From Yoonia sp. (lineage in GTDB: Bacteria > Pseudomonadota > Alphaproteobacteria > Rhodobacterales > Rhodobacteraceae), in assembly GCA_023955335.1 (NCBI GenBank), contig JAGSGF010000020.1, forward strand, positions 1 through 48,399: 48,399 nucleotides of DNA. Direction: 5' to 3'. This document shows, piece after piece, positions 1-8,309 of this stretch. The position numbers and the translations under genes were made by a program. The notes beneath the pieces are model-generated. The model was not told where the DNA came from and did not search any database. It saw only the letters and a program-made list of their open reading frames with translations. Position 1 is the first letter of the stretch. The number at the start of each line of letters is the position of its first letter.

Positions 1-2
1 CA

Positions 3-1115
3 TGGGCGCTGGCATTTGGTCCGTCCGAACTGTTCTGGCTCGCCATCTTGGGCGTTACCGTTATCGGCACGCTAGATTCCAGTTCGGTTGTCAAAGGCCT
101 GCTGTCGGGGTGCATCGGTTTGTGGCTTGCCACGATCGGGTTCGACGACATCATGGGCGCGCAACGCTTCATTTTCCATTCTTCTGTCAGCGGCGGCATC
201 AACGTCATTCCCGCGCTGATCGGCCTATTCGCCATCCCGCAAGTCATCGCAATGTTCGCCAAAGGGCGCTCAAATGTGGATGCCGAGATAATCGTCGTGC
301 AGCGCCATCCGATTGGGGCCGCCTTTCGCGAGGTGTTCAGTCGCAAACGTGCGCTTGCGATTGGCACCGCTGTGGGGTCGATCATTGGTTTGATCCCCGG
401 TGTGGGCGGGCAAATCGCAGGTCTTGTTGCCTATGATCAGTCTAAAAAGATGAGCAATGAGAGCGAGAAATTTGGCACAGGCCATCCCGAAGGCGTGATC
501 GCGGCCGAAAGCGCGAACAACGCGATGGTTGGCCCGTCTTTGGTGCCGCTGCTGACGTTGTCGATCCCCGGATCGCCCACGGCGGCCGTGTTGCTTGGTG
601 GTCTGTTGATCCACGGTATTTTCCCAGGCCCCGCGCTGTTTACGCAGTATCCAGAAGTTGTCTGGCCGTTCATCAACTCGATGCTGATCGGGCAAATCTT
701 GATGTGCGTTTTCGGCCTGCTGATTGCGGGTTGGGCTGCCAATGTGGCCCGAGTACCGCGCGCTGTGATGGCGGCAGTGGTGCTTGGATTGGCCGTGTTT
801 GGTAGCTATTCCGTCGGACATTCGATGGGGGATGTTTACGTCATGGCCGCCCTTGGCTTGGCGATGTATTTCCTTGAACGTTTCGGATTTTCGGCCGCTC
901 CGCTAGTGCTTGGTCTGATCCTCGGTCCAATCGCAGAAGCCAACTTTATGCAAGGCGCTATGATCGCCAATGCCACGATCGGCCAGATGGCGTATTTCTT
1001 CACAGGTTGGCTGAACTGGTTGTTGATTTTGATCGTCGTCGCCTCGGTCGGGTATTCCATTTGGATGGAGCTGCGCCAGCGCCGCTACACCACGAAAGAG
1101 GACGCGCAAGCATGA
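3..1115 (+). CDS. tctA: TctA-family large permease subunit of a tripartite tricarboxylate transporter (5' partial)
   Basis: Large integral membrane subunit of a TTT (TctABC) secondary carrier, which imports small organic anions delivered by a periplasmic TctC protein. The reading frame is open from the first bases of the window, so the true start lies upstream. About 370 residues are visible of a protein usually near 500. Long hydrophobic helices alternate with Gly/Pro-rich loops, including PGVGGQIAGLVAYDQSKK and a second loop, SIPGSPTAAVLLGGLLIHG; both are typical of the two TctA repeats. The stop overlaps the next start as ATGA, so it is co-transcribed and translationally coupled with tctB. 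The substrate cannot be read from the sequence; the downstream enzymes suggest a C2 sulfonate or carboxylate. Confidence 0.93.
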   Translation, partial: WALAFGPSELFWLAILGVTVIGTLDSSSVVKGLLSGCIGLWLATIGFDDIMGAQRFIFHSSVSGGINVIPALIGLFAIPQVIAMFAKGRSNVDAEIIVVQRHPIGAAFREVFSRKRALAIGTAVGSIIGLIPGVGGQIAGLVAYDQSKKMSNESEKFGTGHPEGVIAAESANNAMVGPSLVPLLTLSIPGSPTAAVLLGGLLIHGIFPGPALFTQYPEVVWPFINSMLIGQILMCVFGLLIAGWAANVARVPRAVMAAVVLGLAVFGSYSVGHSMGDVYVMAALGLAMYFLERFGFSAAPLVLGLILGPIAEANFMQGAMIANATIGQMAYFFTGWLNWLLILIVVASVGYSIWMELRQRRYTTKEDAQA

Positions 1116-1576
1116 ACGATCTTCCACGCACCCAGCACATCATCGCCTCTGGCTCGATTGCTGCTGTTGGCGTCACCGTCGCCTATATCAGCTACACCCA
1201 AGAGCCCGCGGCGGCGTTTGTATTTCCGCGCTTGATCGCGACGGTATTTGCAATACTTGCGATCTGGACCTTCCTGAAAGCCGTCTTGGGACGCACCAAA
1301 GTTGGCCAAGGCCTGAGCGGCCAAGACATGCGCAATCTGTCGCCCGGTCTGATCGTCACGCTGGTCTATGCATTCTGGGCGGCCAAAGAACTTGGGTTCT
1401 ACACCGCCACAACAATCGCCTTCTTCATCCTACTTACCCTGTACGATCCAGCCCCCCACACAGAGGCAAAAACATGGATCAAACGGGCCTTAATTACCGC
1501 CGGTTTTATGGCGGTCATGTACGGTCTCTTTGCGATGCTTTTGAACGTGTACACACCGCGAGAGATATTTTCCTGA
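1112..1576 (+). CDS. tctB: TctB-family small membrane subunit of the tripartite tricarboxylate transporter
   Basis: Small, poorly conserved membrane subunit of the TTT carrier, 154 residues with about four hydrophobic segments, as is usual for TctB. The start is the ATG that overlaps the tctA stop by 4 bp. An open frame extends further upstream, but it lies inside tctA and is not used. Known role in the family: it assembles with TctA in the inner membrane and is required for transport driven by the ion gradient. The gene order tctA-tctB-tctC and the tight spacing support a single operon. Recognition rests on position, size and topology more than on motifs. Confidence 0.88.
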   Translation: MNDLPRTQHIIASGSIAAVGVTVAYISYTQEPAAAFVFPRLIATVFAILAIWTFLKAVLGRTKVGQGLSGQDMRNLSPGLIVTLVYAFWAAKELGFYTATTIAFFILLTLYDPAPHTEAKTWIKRALITAGFMAVMYGLFAMLLNVYTPREIFS

Positions 1577-1620
1577 CGCTGCGGGAGGCAGTTTTAGGAT
1601 GTAACCAAGGGAGAGATAAA

Positions 1621-2586
1621 ATGAAAAAATGGATAGCAGGCGCTGCATTGGCGCTTACGGCGATTTCAGGCTCGGCGATGGCGGATGGCCACGGCGATTA
1701 TCCTGAACGCCCCGTTATGTTGATGGTTAGCTACGGCGCTGGTGGTGCGACAGATTTCCAAGCCCGCATCGTGACGATGACAGCTGGCAACGAAGACGCG
1801 TTGAACATGCCCATCGCCATCCTGAACAAATCGGGTGCGGGTGGTCGTGTCGGTTGGAACTGGCTAGCAGGGGCCGAAGCTGACGGATACACAATGGGTG
1901 CATATAACGTGCCGCACTTTATCGCCCAATCCATCGAGGGCGGCGTGGACTATTCCACCGACAGCTTTGAGCCGATTGCAAACTGGGGCGCAGACCCTGC
2001 GGTTTTCGTGGTTGGTGCTGACAGCGAATTTAACTCCATGGACGACGTCATTGCATATGCGACCGCCAACCCTGGTGGTTTGACGTTCTCGGGTGCGGGT
2101 CTGTTTGTAGGCCACCACATCGCAGCACTTCAGCTTGAAAAAGCGGCGGGTGTTGAACTGGCATATATCCCGAACAATGCAGGCGGTGCAGGCGCGATGC
2201 GCGCTGTAATTGCGGGCGAAGTTCTGGGTGGCGTGAACAACCTGTCTGATGCGTTCCGCGCTCGCGAAGCGGGTACCGTCAAAATTCTTGGCGTGTTCGA
2301 TCTTGAACGCAACAGCTTCATTGACGACGTGCCAACGCTGATGGAGCAGGGCTTTGACATCGACAACGCATCCGTGAACTACCGCGGTGTGATGGTTCCA
2401 GCAGGTACGGATCAGGCGATCATCGATCACCTTGCATCTGTCGTCCCAACCATGTTCGAAAATGGCCGTGTGGCATCGCGCATGGCAGCCGGTGGTTCAC
2501 CAATGCACATCATGAACCGCGCTGAAGTGCAGGAAATGTGGGCACAGCGCCAAGTGACACTTGAGGCGCTTCTGGCCGACCTCTAA
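1621..2586 (+). CDS. tctC: TctC/Bug-family periplasmic solute-binding protein
   Basis: Extracytoplasmic solute receptor of the TTT transporter, 321 residues, the normal size for Bug-fold proteins. The ATG at 1621 follows a GGGAGA ribosome site and opens a clear Sec signal peptide: MKKW, a hydrophobic stretch, then ISGSAMA with predicted cleavage before DGHG. The mature part starts with YPERPVMLMVSYGAGGATD, matching the Bug consensus in which the Gly-rich loop binds a ligand carboxylate or sulfonate. A GC-rich hairpin lies just after the stop, probably raising the level of this subunit relative to the downstream enzymes. The ligand is unknown; sulfoacetate or a similar C2 anion is inferred from the neighbours. 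Confidence 0.93.
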   Translation: MKKWIAGAALALTAISGSAMADGHGDYPERPVMLMVSYGAGGATDFQARIVTMTAGNEDALNMPIAILNKSGAGGRVGWNWLAGAEADGYTMGAYNVPHFIAQSIEGGVDYSTDSFEPIANWGADPAVFVVGADSEFNSMDDVIAYATANPGGLTFSGAGLFVGHHIAALQLEKAAGVELAYIPNNAGGAGAMRAVIAGEVLGGVNNLSDAFRAREAGTVKILGVFDLERNSFIDDVPTLMEQGFDIDNASVNYRGVMVPAGTDQAIIDHLASVVPTMFENGRVASRMAAGGSPMHIMNRAEVQEMWAQRQVTLEALLADL

Positions 2587-2612
2587 GCGAACACCACGAC
2601 TTACAAAGTATC

Positions 2613-2637
2613 GGCGGGGCTGTATCGCAGCCCCGCC
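2613..2637 (+). terminator. GC-rich intercistronic hairpin after tctC
   Basis: A perfect 10-bp stem (GGCGGGGCTG / CAGCCCCGCC) with a 5-base loop sits 27 bases after the tctC stop and about 17 bases before the next gene. There is no T-run after it, so it is more likely a transcript-stabilising or partly attenuating structure than a full terminator. Such structures are common downstream of binding-protein genes that must be expressed above their operon partners. Confidence 0.65.
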
Positions 2638-2654
2638 AAACCAAAGGATTTCCC

Positions 2655-4070
2655 ATGACCGCCACTGATCCCATCGCCACCGACATTGCAGAAGTTGAAG
2701 CCATCGTTGCGCGTGCGCGCACTGCACAGGCCGCTTTTGAGGCGGGTGGATCGCAGGAGATTTACGATCGCGCCGCGCAAGCCGCCGCATGGGCGATTAT
2801 GGAACCCAGCCGCAACAAACATCTTGCCGAACTGGCCGTTGAAACAACGGGCCTTGGCAACGTGGCGGACAAGATTACCAAGAACCACCGCAAGACGCTC
2901 GGGCTGATGCGCGATATCGCGGACGTTGCGACCTATGGCATCATCAGCGACGACGCGGCCACGGGCATCACTGAAATTGCGCGCCCGATTGGTGTGATCG
3001 GGGCTGTTGTTCCCTCCACCAATCCCGGTGCGACGCCCGCCAACAATATCATTAACGCCTTGAAGTGTGGCAACGCCATTATCGTGTCACCGTCGCCCAA
3101 AGGGGTGCCGACCTGCGAGGCTTTGCTAGGCTATATTTACACCGAGTTTGACAAACTGGGTCTTGATCATGATTTGGTGCAAATGGTTCCAGGGCGTGGG
3201 TCCAAGGAAAAGACACAGCGTCTGCTAGAAATTACCGATTTGATCGTTGTGACCGGCAGCCAGAACAATGTGAAACGCGCCTACACCAGCGGAACGCCCG
3301 CGCTTGCAGTTGGTGCGGGTAATGTCTGTGTCATCGTGGATGAAACTGCTGATCTGGCGGCGGCAGCCCAAAAAATCGCAGCCTCCAAGACGTTTGACAA
3401 TGCCACCTCGTGTAGCTCGGAAAATTCCATCGTGGTGCTGGATGACATCTATGATGCTTTCATGAAAGAACTTACCAAAGCTGGCGGTGCGTTGATCACG
3501 GATGACCGCAAGATCACCAGCACGCTCTGGGTCAAAGGGCACTTGAACCCACGCGCCATTGCCCAAGATGCAAATCAATTGATTGAGGCATTGGGGTTGA
3601 CTGGCGAAGTTCCAGAAAACACACAATTCATCGCCGTCGAAACCAAAGGCATAGGAGCTGATTTTCCGCTATCGGGTGAAAAACTTAGCCGTGTTCTGAC
3701 CGTCTACCGCGCAGGCGATTTCGCTGACGCAGTAGCCACCACGCGCGAGATACAATTGCACCAAGGGGCGGGTCATTCCGTTGGGATCCATACAGCAGAT
3801 GATACGCGGCCCCTGACGCTTGCCAATGCCATTCCCACTAGCCGCGTGATCGTTAATCAGGCGCATACGTTCGCCACGGGTGGCGCATTCAACAATGGGA
3901 TGCCGTTCTCGCTGTCGATGGGCTGTGGATCGTGGGGGGGTAATTCCATCGATGATAACCTGCATTGGAAACACTTTATTCAAAGCACTAAGATCGTGCG
4001 TGAAATTCCACCGCGTGAACCCGCCGTTGAAGATATCTTTAGCGACTACTGGGCGCAGGTTGGAAAATGA
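2655..4070 (+). CDS. sauS: CoA-acylating aldehyde dehydrogenase, probable sulfoacetaldehyde dehydrogenase (SauS-like)
   Basis: A 471-residue NAD(P)-dependent aldehyde dehydrogenase of the CoA-acylating type (EutE/AdhE N-terminal/SauS group). Visible signatures are the substrate and cofactor loop GAVVPSTNPGATPANN (near residues 116-131), the VVTGS turn near 198-202, and the catalytic cysteine Cys253 in FDNATSCSSENSIV, spaced as in acylating enzymes. Its 3' end overlaps an AMP-dependent CoA ligase. That pairing is the known arrangement for sulfoacetate breakdown: SauT makes sulfoacetyl-CoA and SauS reduces it to sulfoacetaldehyde for Xsc. The assignment to sulfoacetaldehyde is by family resemblance and context. 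An acetaldehyde or other short acyl-CoA reductase is the main alternative. No xsc gene is in the window. Confidence 0.7.
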   Translation: MTATDPIATDIAEVEAIVARARTAQAAFEAGGSQEIYDRAAQAAAWAIMEPSRNKHLAELAVETTGLGNVADKITKNHRKTLGLMRDIADVATYGIISDDAATGITEIARPIGVIGAVVPSTNPGATPANNIINALKCGNAIIVSPSPKGVPTCEALLGYIYTEFDKLGLDHDLVQMVPGRGSKEKTQRLLEITDLIVVTGSQNNVKRAYTSGTPALAVGAGNVCVIVDETADLAAAAQKIAASKTFDNATSCSSENSIVVLDDIYDAFMKELTKAGGALITDDRKITSTLWVKGHLNPRAIAQDANQLIEALGLTGEVPENTQFIAVETKGIGADFPLSGEKLSRVLTVYRAGDFADAVATTREIQLHQGAGHSVGIHTADDTRPLTLANAIPTSRVIVNQAHTFATGGAFNNGMPFSLSMGCGSWGGNSIDDNLHWKHFIQSTKIVREIPPREPAVEDIFSDYWAQVGK

Positions 4071-5548
4071 TGTTTGACCCTGCACTTCCACCCACTGGCA
4101 CGGTCCGCGATTGGCTGGATGCGCGCGCAGATGCAGATGGCGTCGCTGTCGTGTTTCCTGAAACGTCTGAAAACCTGACATGGCGGACCTTGCGCGATGA
4201 GGCCCGCAACATGGCCCAAAAAATGGCCGCACTTGGCATTGAGAAGGGCGAAAGCGTCGCCATTATCCACCCCAACGGGCGCGACGGATTGGTTGCCACA
4301 TACGCCACGCTTTATGGTGGGTTTCGTGCCACGATGATTAACCTTGCAGCGGGACCCGATGCGATAGCCTACGCCTTGGATCATTCGGGCGCGCGCTTTG
4401 CGATTGTGCATCCATCCCAGAGCGAAACCTTCGCCAACGTCGCCCCAAAAGGTGTGGTTGAACTGACCCCAGCAACTCTGACTGCGACAGCAGAACTGGC
4501 CAAAATTGGCCCGGATGACCACGCCTTGTTGATGTATACATCGGGCACCACGGGTAAACCCAAAGGCGTCGTGCATAGCCACTCCAGTCTTTTGGCTGGC
4601 GGTTGGACAACAGCAGTCGCGCACGGGCTAAACGCCGCTGATCGCGGGTTTTGCGTTCTGCCAATCTATCACATCAATGGGTTATGCGTGACCGTGATGG
4701 GTGCTTTGGTGTCGGGCGGATCTTTGGTGATGGTGTCAAAATTCTCGGCGACTAAGTTTTGGGCCCAGATTGCTGAGGGCAAGGCCACTTGGTTCTCGGT
4801 TGTGCCGACGATCATAAGCCACTTGTTGCACGGTGCCGCGGACCTACAGGCAGGAACACGCTTGCGGTTCGGGCGCTCTGCGTCTTCGGCTTTGGCGGTC
4901 GAAACCCAATCGGCCTTCGAGGCCCGCTTTGGTGTGCCGATTATTGAAACGATGGGTTTAACAGAAACAGCCGCCCAGATCCTGTCCAACCCGCTACCAC
5001 CGGGGGTGCGCAAAATCGGCTCACCCGGTGTAGGATTTGGCAACGACGTACAAATCATGGCCGCCGATCTGACAGAGGCACCGCGCGATACTGAGGGCGA
5101 AATCGCCGTGCGCGGACCCAACGTCATGCGTGAATATCTGTCCAATCCTGACGCCACTGCCGCCACGTTTTCTGGCGATTGGCTGCGTACGGGCGATCTT
5201 GGGCGCATGGACGACGACGGCTATGTCTATGTGACGGGGCGCTTGAAAGAGCTGATCATCAAAGGCGGCGAAAACATAGCCCCGCGTGAAATTGACGAGG
5301 TTCTCTATAGTCACAACGACATCGTTGAGGCAGCGGCATTCGCGCGACCCTGTACGCAGTACGGCGAACGTGTCGAAGCGGCAGTTGCAATCTGCGAAGG
5401 GTCTGCATTGATTGAGGCTGACCTTTTGTCCCTGTGCGCGCAACGGCTTGGCACGTTCAAATCCCCGGACCGGATACATTTCATGAAAGAGCTGCCAAAG
5501 GGACCATCGGGAAAAATTCAACGGCTGAAACTTTCCGAAATTCTCTGA
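4067..5548 (+). CDS. sauT: AMP-forming acyl-CoA ligase, candidate sulfoacetate-CoA ligase (SauT-like)
   Basis: ANL-superfamily ligase of 493 residues that activates a carboxylate to an acyl-CoA with ATP. Motifs in order: the P-loop-like A3 motif YTSGTTGKPKG near residues 157-167, ETMGLTE (A5), GDWLRTGDLG (A7), YVTGRLKELIIKGGENIAPREID (A8 hinge), and the C-terminal lysine in GPSGKIQRLKL needed for adenylation. The start overlaps the aldehyde dehydrogenase stop as ATGA, so the two are coupled. The pairing with an acylating aldehyde dehydrogenase and a TTT carrier suggests uptake of an acid, CoA activation and reduction to an aldehyde. Sulfoacetate is the best-known substrate for that design, but the sequence alone does not prove it. 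Confidence 0.7.
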   Translation: MMFDPALPPTGTVRDWLDARADADGVAVVFPETSENLTWRTLRDEARNMAQKMAALGIEKGESVAIIHPNGRDGLVATYATLYGGFRATMINLAAGPDAIAYALDHSGARFAIVHPSQSETFANVAPKGVVELTPATLTATAELAKIGPDDHALLMYTSGTTGKPKGVVHSHSSLLAGGWTTAVAHGLNAADRGFCVLPIYHINGLCVTVMGALVSGGSLVMVSKFSATKFWAQIAEGKATWFSVVPTIISHLLHGAADLQAGTRLRFGRSASSALAVETQSAFEARFGVPIIETMGLTETAAQILSNPLPPGVRKIGSPGVGFGNDVQIMAADLTEAPRDTEGEIAVRGPNVMREYLSNPDATAATFSGDWLRTGDLGRMDDDGYVYVTGRLKELIIKGGENIAPREIDEVLYSHNDIVEAAAFARPCTQYGERVEAAVAICEGSALIEADLLSLCAQRLGTFKSPDRIHFMKELPKGPSGKIQRLKLSEIL

Positions 5549-5633
5549 GGCGCGCTGCGGCATTGATCAAACGACTGGTGCCCTTTTACCGCAGATCGCA
5601 AGATGGACTGATTAAGGTGACCGTCGGCAAGTC

Positions 5634-5661
5634 TTGCCAGAATCCTGTGGACGCCTATAAA
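5634..5661 (+). promoter_or_regulatory. Candidate sigma-70 promoter for the downstream hydroxylase gene
   Basis: TTGCCA (5634-5639) and TATAAA (5656-5661), separated by 16 bp, each match 5 of 6 consensus bases. They lie 60-90 bp upstream of the hydroxylase start in the 175-bp gap after the ligase gene, which otherwise holds no gene I can support. The site would let the hydroxylase be transcribed independently of the transporter/ligase operon. Confidence 0.55.
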
Positions 5662-5723
5662 CAATAAACGAAGAACCTGTCACGCGGCACCGCTCCACTG
5701 TTGAGCACAGCAAAGATCATGAC

Positions 5724-6752
5724 ATGACAAACGTAGAAACGCCCTCCAAAGATAACGCGCAAGACAACAATGGCCCTGCGCCAATGAGTCGTGAATGGCA
5801 CTGGCACCCCGACCTGCCAGTCAAATACGCACCTTATTGGCTGTGGCCCGCCAAACCTGGCGTTCTAGCAAAGTGGATCTGGGAAAACTGGCTGCAATTT
5901 TCGGACCGCTCGATCTTTCTTGGGCTCGCCTTTTTGGTGGCATACTGGGCGCAACCCGTTGGGATGGAACAGGACGCATTTGGCTTTGGATGGATGGCAT
6001 GGGTATTTGCCCGAAACTGGTTGCTGCTGTTGATCGTCGCAGGCGGGCTGCACCATTGGTTTTACGGGATTGATGGTCAGGGCAAGCTCTTGAAATATGA
6101 CCCACGCCCATATTTCAAACGCAAGAACGCGCTGTTCAAATTCGGCTACCAGACATGGGACAATGTCTACCATTCCATGGTGTTCGGCGCGACGTTCCTG
6201 TCGGTACTGGAATGTTTCCTGCGGTGGTCTTATGCCAGCGGATTGATCGGCACGTTGTCGTTCAACGCCCATCCCATCTGGTTCATCGTGCTGTTTCCGG
6301 TCTTGGCGTTGTGGCAGAGCTTTCACTTTTACGTCGTGCACCTCGTCCTGCACCAGCCAAGCATCTACAAACATGTCCACGCGGTGCACCATCGTAACGT
6401 CAATACTGGCCCATGGTCTGGTATGTCGATGCACCCGGTTGAGGCTTTCAGCTATCTTAGTGCCATCCTGATCGTGCTGCTCTTGCCAAGTCACCCCGTG
6501 CACATGCTGTTTCTGGGGTACTGGCTGATGCTGGGCGCTGCGTCATCGCATTCAGGGTACGAAGCCCTATGGGCAAAGGATCGTCAGGCACTTTTGCTTG
6601 GCGCGTTCTTTCACCAACTGCACCACCGGTATTATGAATGTAACTATGGAAACGCTGAAATGCCGTGGGACAAGGTGTTCGGAACCTTCCACGACGGATC
6701 AGAGGAAGCAACGCGCCGCACCCGCGACCGCAAACGTGAAATGCACAAGTGA
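5724..6752 (+). CDS. Fatty acid hydroxylase / sterol desaturase superfamily membrane protein
   Basis: Integral-membrane di-iron oxygenase of 342 residues. The three histidine clusters of the family are present: H201-X4-H206 (HFYVVH), H219-AV-H222-H223, and H297-QL-H300-H301, with additional histidines at 237 and 276. Several hydrophobic segments flank them (about 62-80, 93-110, 185-206, 245-273). Members hydroxylate or desaturate lipids, sterols or carotenoids using O2, and the exact substrate here is unknown. It lies downstream of the transporter/ligase genes on the same strand, but a good promoter in the gap means it need not belong to that operon. The starting ATG follows a weak ribosome site. 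Family assignment is firm; function is open. Confidence 0.85.
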   Translation: MTNVETPSKDNAQDNNGPAPMSREWHWHPDLPVKYAPYWLWPAKPGVLAKWIWENWLQFSDRSIFLGLAFLVAYWAQPVGMEQDAFGFGWMAWVFARNWLLLLIVAGGLHHWFYGIDGQGKLLKYDPRPYFKRKNALFKFGYQTWDNVYHSMVFGATFLSVLECFLRWSYASGLIGTLSFNAHPIWFIVLFPVLALWQSFHFYVVHLVLHQPSIYKHVHAVHHRNVNTGPWSGMSMHPVEAFSYLSAILIVLLLPSHPVHMLFLGYWLMLGAASSHSGYEALWAKDRQALLLGAFFHQLHHRYYECNYGNAEMPWDKVFGTFHDGSEEATRRTRDRKREMHK

Positions 6753-6800
6753 CGCGTTGGGCTGCTTGGTTTTGCGAGAGGCCCAAGCGGGCCAAAATAA

Positions 6801-7199
<399 letters not shown>

Positions 7200-7429
7200 C
7201 GGCTCTGTCCGCGACTAAACGTGTCGTTTCCGCTGCGGTTCGCATGAAAGGCTGGTTTTCCTTCCGCACAGCGGCGTGGAAATTTTCGTTGTTGCAGCAT
7301 TTTCTACGCTGCGAGCGCATGCAGCACAAAAATTGAATTCACACTTTGGGCTCAAGGACTAAGCCGCTCGCGCGGCACTGGCGCTTGTTGCGGTCGTTCT
7401 ACCTACTGATTTGACGTTGTTTTCGTGTT
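7200..7429. other. Intergenic stretch with decayed repeat, no gene on the plus strand
   Basis: No credible intact gene. The segment 7342-7366 reads cactttgggctc...aagccg and shares its core with 12277-12295, suggesting a decayed dispersed intergenic repeat. On the minus strand a frame running toward a TAG stop near 7360 ends in NNVKSVGRTTATSASAARAA, which may be the tail of a gene interrupted by the adjacent IS element. Both statements are inferences from pattern, not from database matches. Confidence 0.4.
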
Positions 7430-8296
7430 TTGGGGCTCTTGCTTGATGATTGGACCTTCTCAATCGTCAAGCAGGAGGTTCCCAAGACACAGGAGAAAGT
7501 AAGCCCGCTTCGTGAGCGGATGATCGAAGACATGCGCATTCGCGGTATGGGTGACAAATCGCAAAAGGCCCACATTCGTGCGCTTAAGGACTTTGCGGCG
7601 TCCCTTGGTCGATCACCCGATACGAACGTCACGCCATCAACATTCAATGCCTGGATCGTGGCGCTCAGGTTCTTTTTCTCGATGACGTGCGATCGCGACG
7701 GGATGGAGAAGTACATGCAGTTTCGCACTGAACCGCGCAAATTGCCCATCGTTCTCAGCGTTGAGGAGGTCTCGGCCGTTTTAGCTTCAGCGCCCGGGCC
7801 TGGCCTCAAATACCGCGCGGCACTGAGCATTGGCTATGGTGGGGGCTTGCGCGCTTCTGAAGTGACGCATCTCAAAGTCCGCGACATCGACAGTGACCGT
7901 ATGCTGATCCATATCGAACGGGGCAAAGGTGGCAAAGATCGCGATGTGATGCTGTGACCATCTTTGCTTGTTTTATTACGGTATTATTGGCGCGAGGCGC
8001 GCCCGCAAGGGTGGTTGTTTCCCGGTCAGAGCCGTGTCGATCCTATATCGCCGCGTCAGTTAAACCGGGCGTTTACATCAGCCAAGCGTATGGCCGGGAT
8101 CAAAAAGCCCGCAACATTGCACACGTTGCGACACAGCTTTGCCACGCATCTGCTGGAAGCGAACACCGATGTGCGTGTGATCCAAGTGTTGCTCGGGCAT
8201 TCCAAGCTGAGCACGACGGCGCGTTACACCCATGTCGCGACAAAGACGCTGGGCAATATCACCAGCCCGTTTGAGCACGTGAAGGGCCTGACCTGA
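7430..8296 (+). pseudogene. Tyrosine recombinase (integrase) broken by an in-frame TGA
   Basis: A site-specific tyrosine recombinase of the type carried by IS91-like elements. One frame runs from 7430 to 8296 and is interrupted only by TGA at 7955-7957. The upstream half ends GKGGKDRDVML and the downstream half resumes [23 protein letters not shown], so a single codon, probably serine TCA, mutated to a stop. The catalytic set is otherwise visible: Arg in GGGLRASEV, Lys in GKGGKDR, HTLRHSF (H-x-x-R), and [13 protein letters not shown] with the nucleophilic Tyr. The join SPDTNVTPSTFNA looks shorter than I recall for relatives, suggesting an in-frame deletion in the N-terminal SAM-like domain. 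The true start is uncertain (TTG at 7430 or a nearby codon). Confidence 0.85.
7440..7473. repeat. Inverted repeat at the left end of the IS91-like element
   Basis: TGCTTGATGATTG (7440-7452) pairs with CAATCGTCAAGCA (7461-7473) around an 8-base loop, with 12 of 13 positions complementary and the remaining one a G:T pair. It sits immediately before the integrase ribosome-site region. It is a candidate terIS or a control hairpin for integrase expression; the sequence does not decide between them. Confidence 0.6.
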
Positions 8297-8309
8297 CGAA
8301 CGCGTTCGC

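Noticed and set aside
2..436. 144-codon plus-strand frame at the window start
   Set aside because: Out of frame with tctA and Arg/His/Cys-rich; a shadow of the transporter gene.
5549..5723. Short frame in the gap between the ligase and hydroxylase genes
   Set aside because: It starts inside the ligase gene, has no ribosome site and no recognisable sequence; the gap is better explained as a promoter region.
7399..7830. Minus-strand frame of 143 codons over the integrase
   Set aside because: It is opposite a recognisable recombinase with all catalytic residues; only its last codons outside the element might belong to a host gene, which is reported separately.
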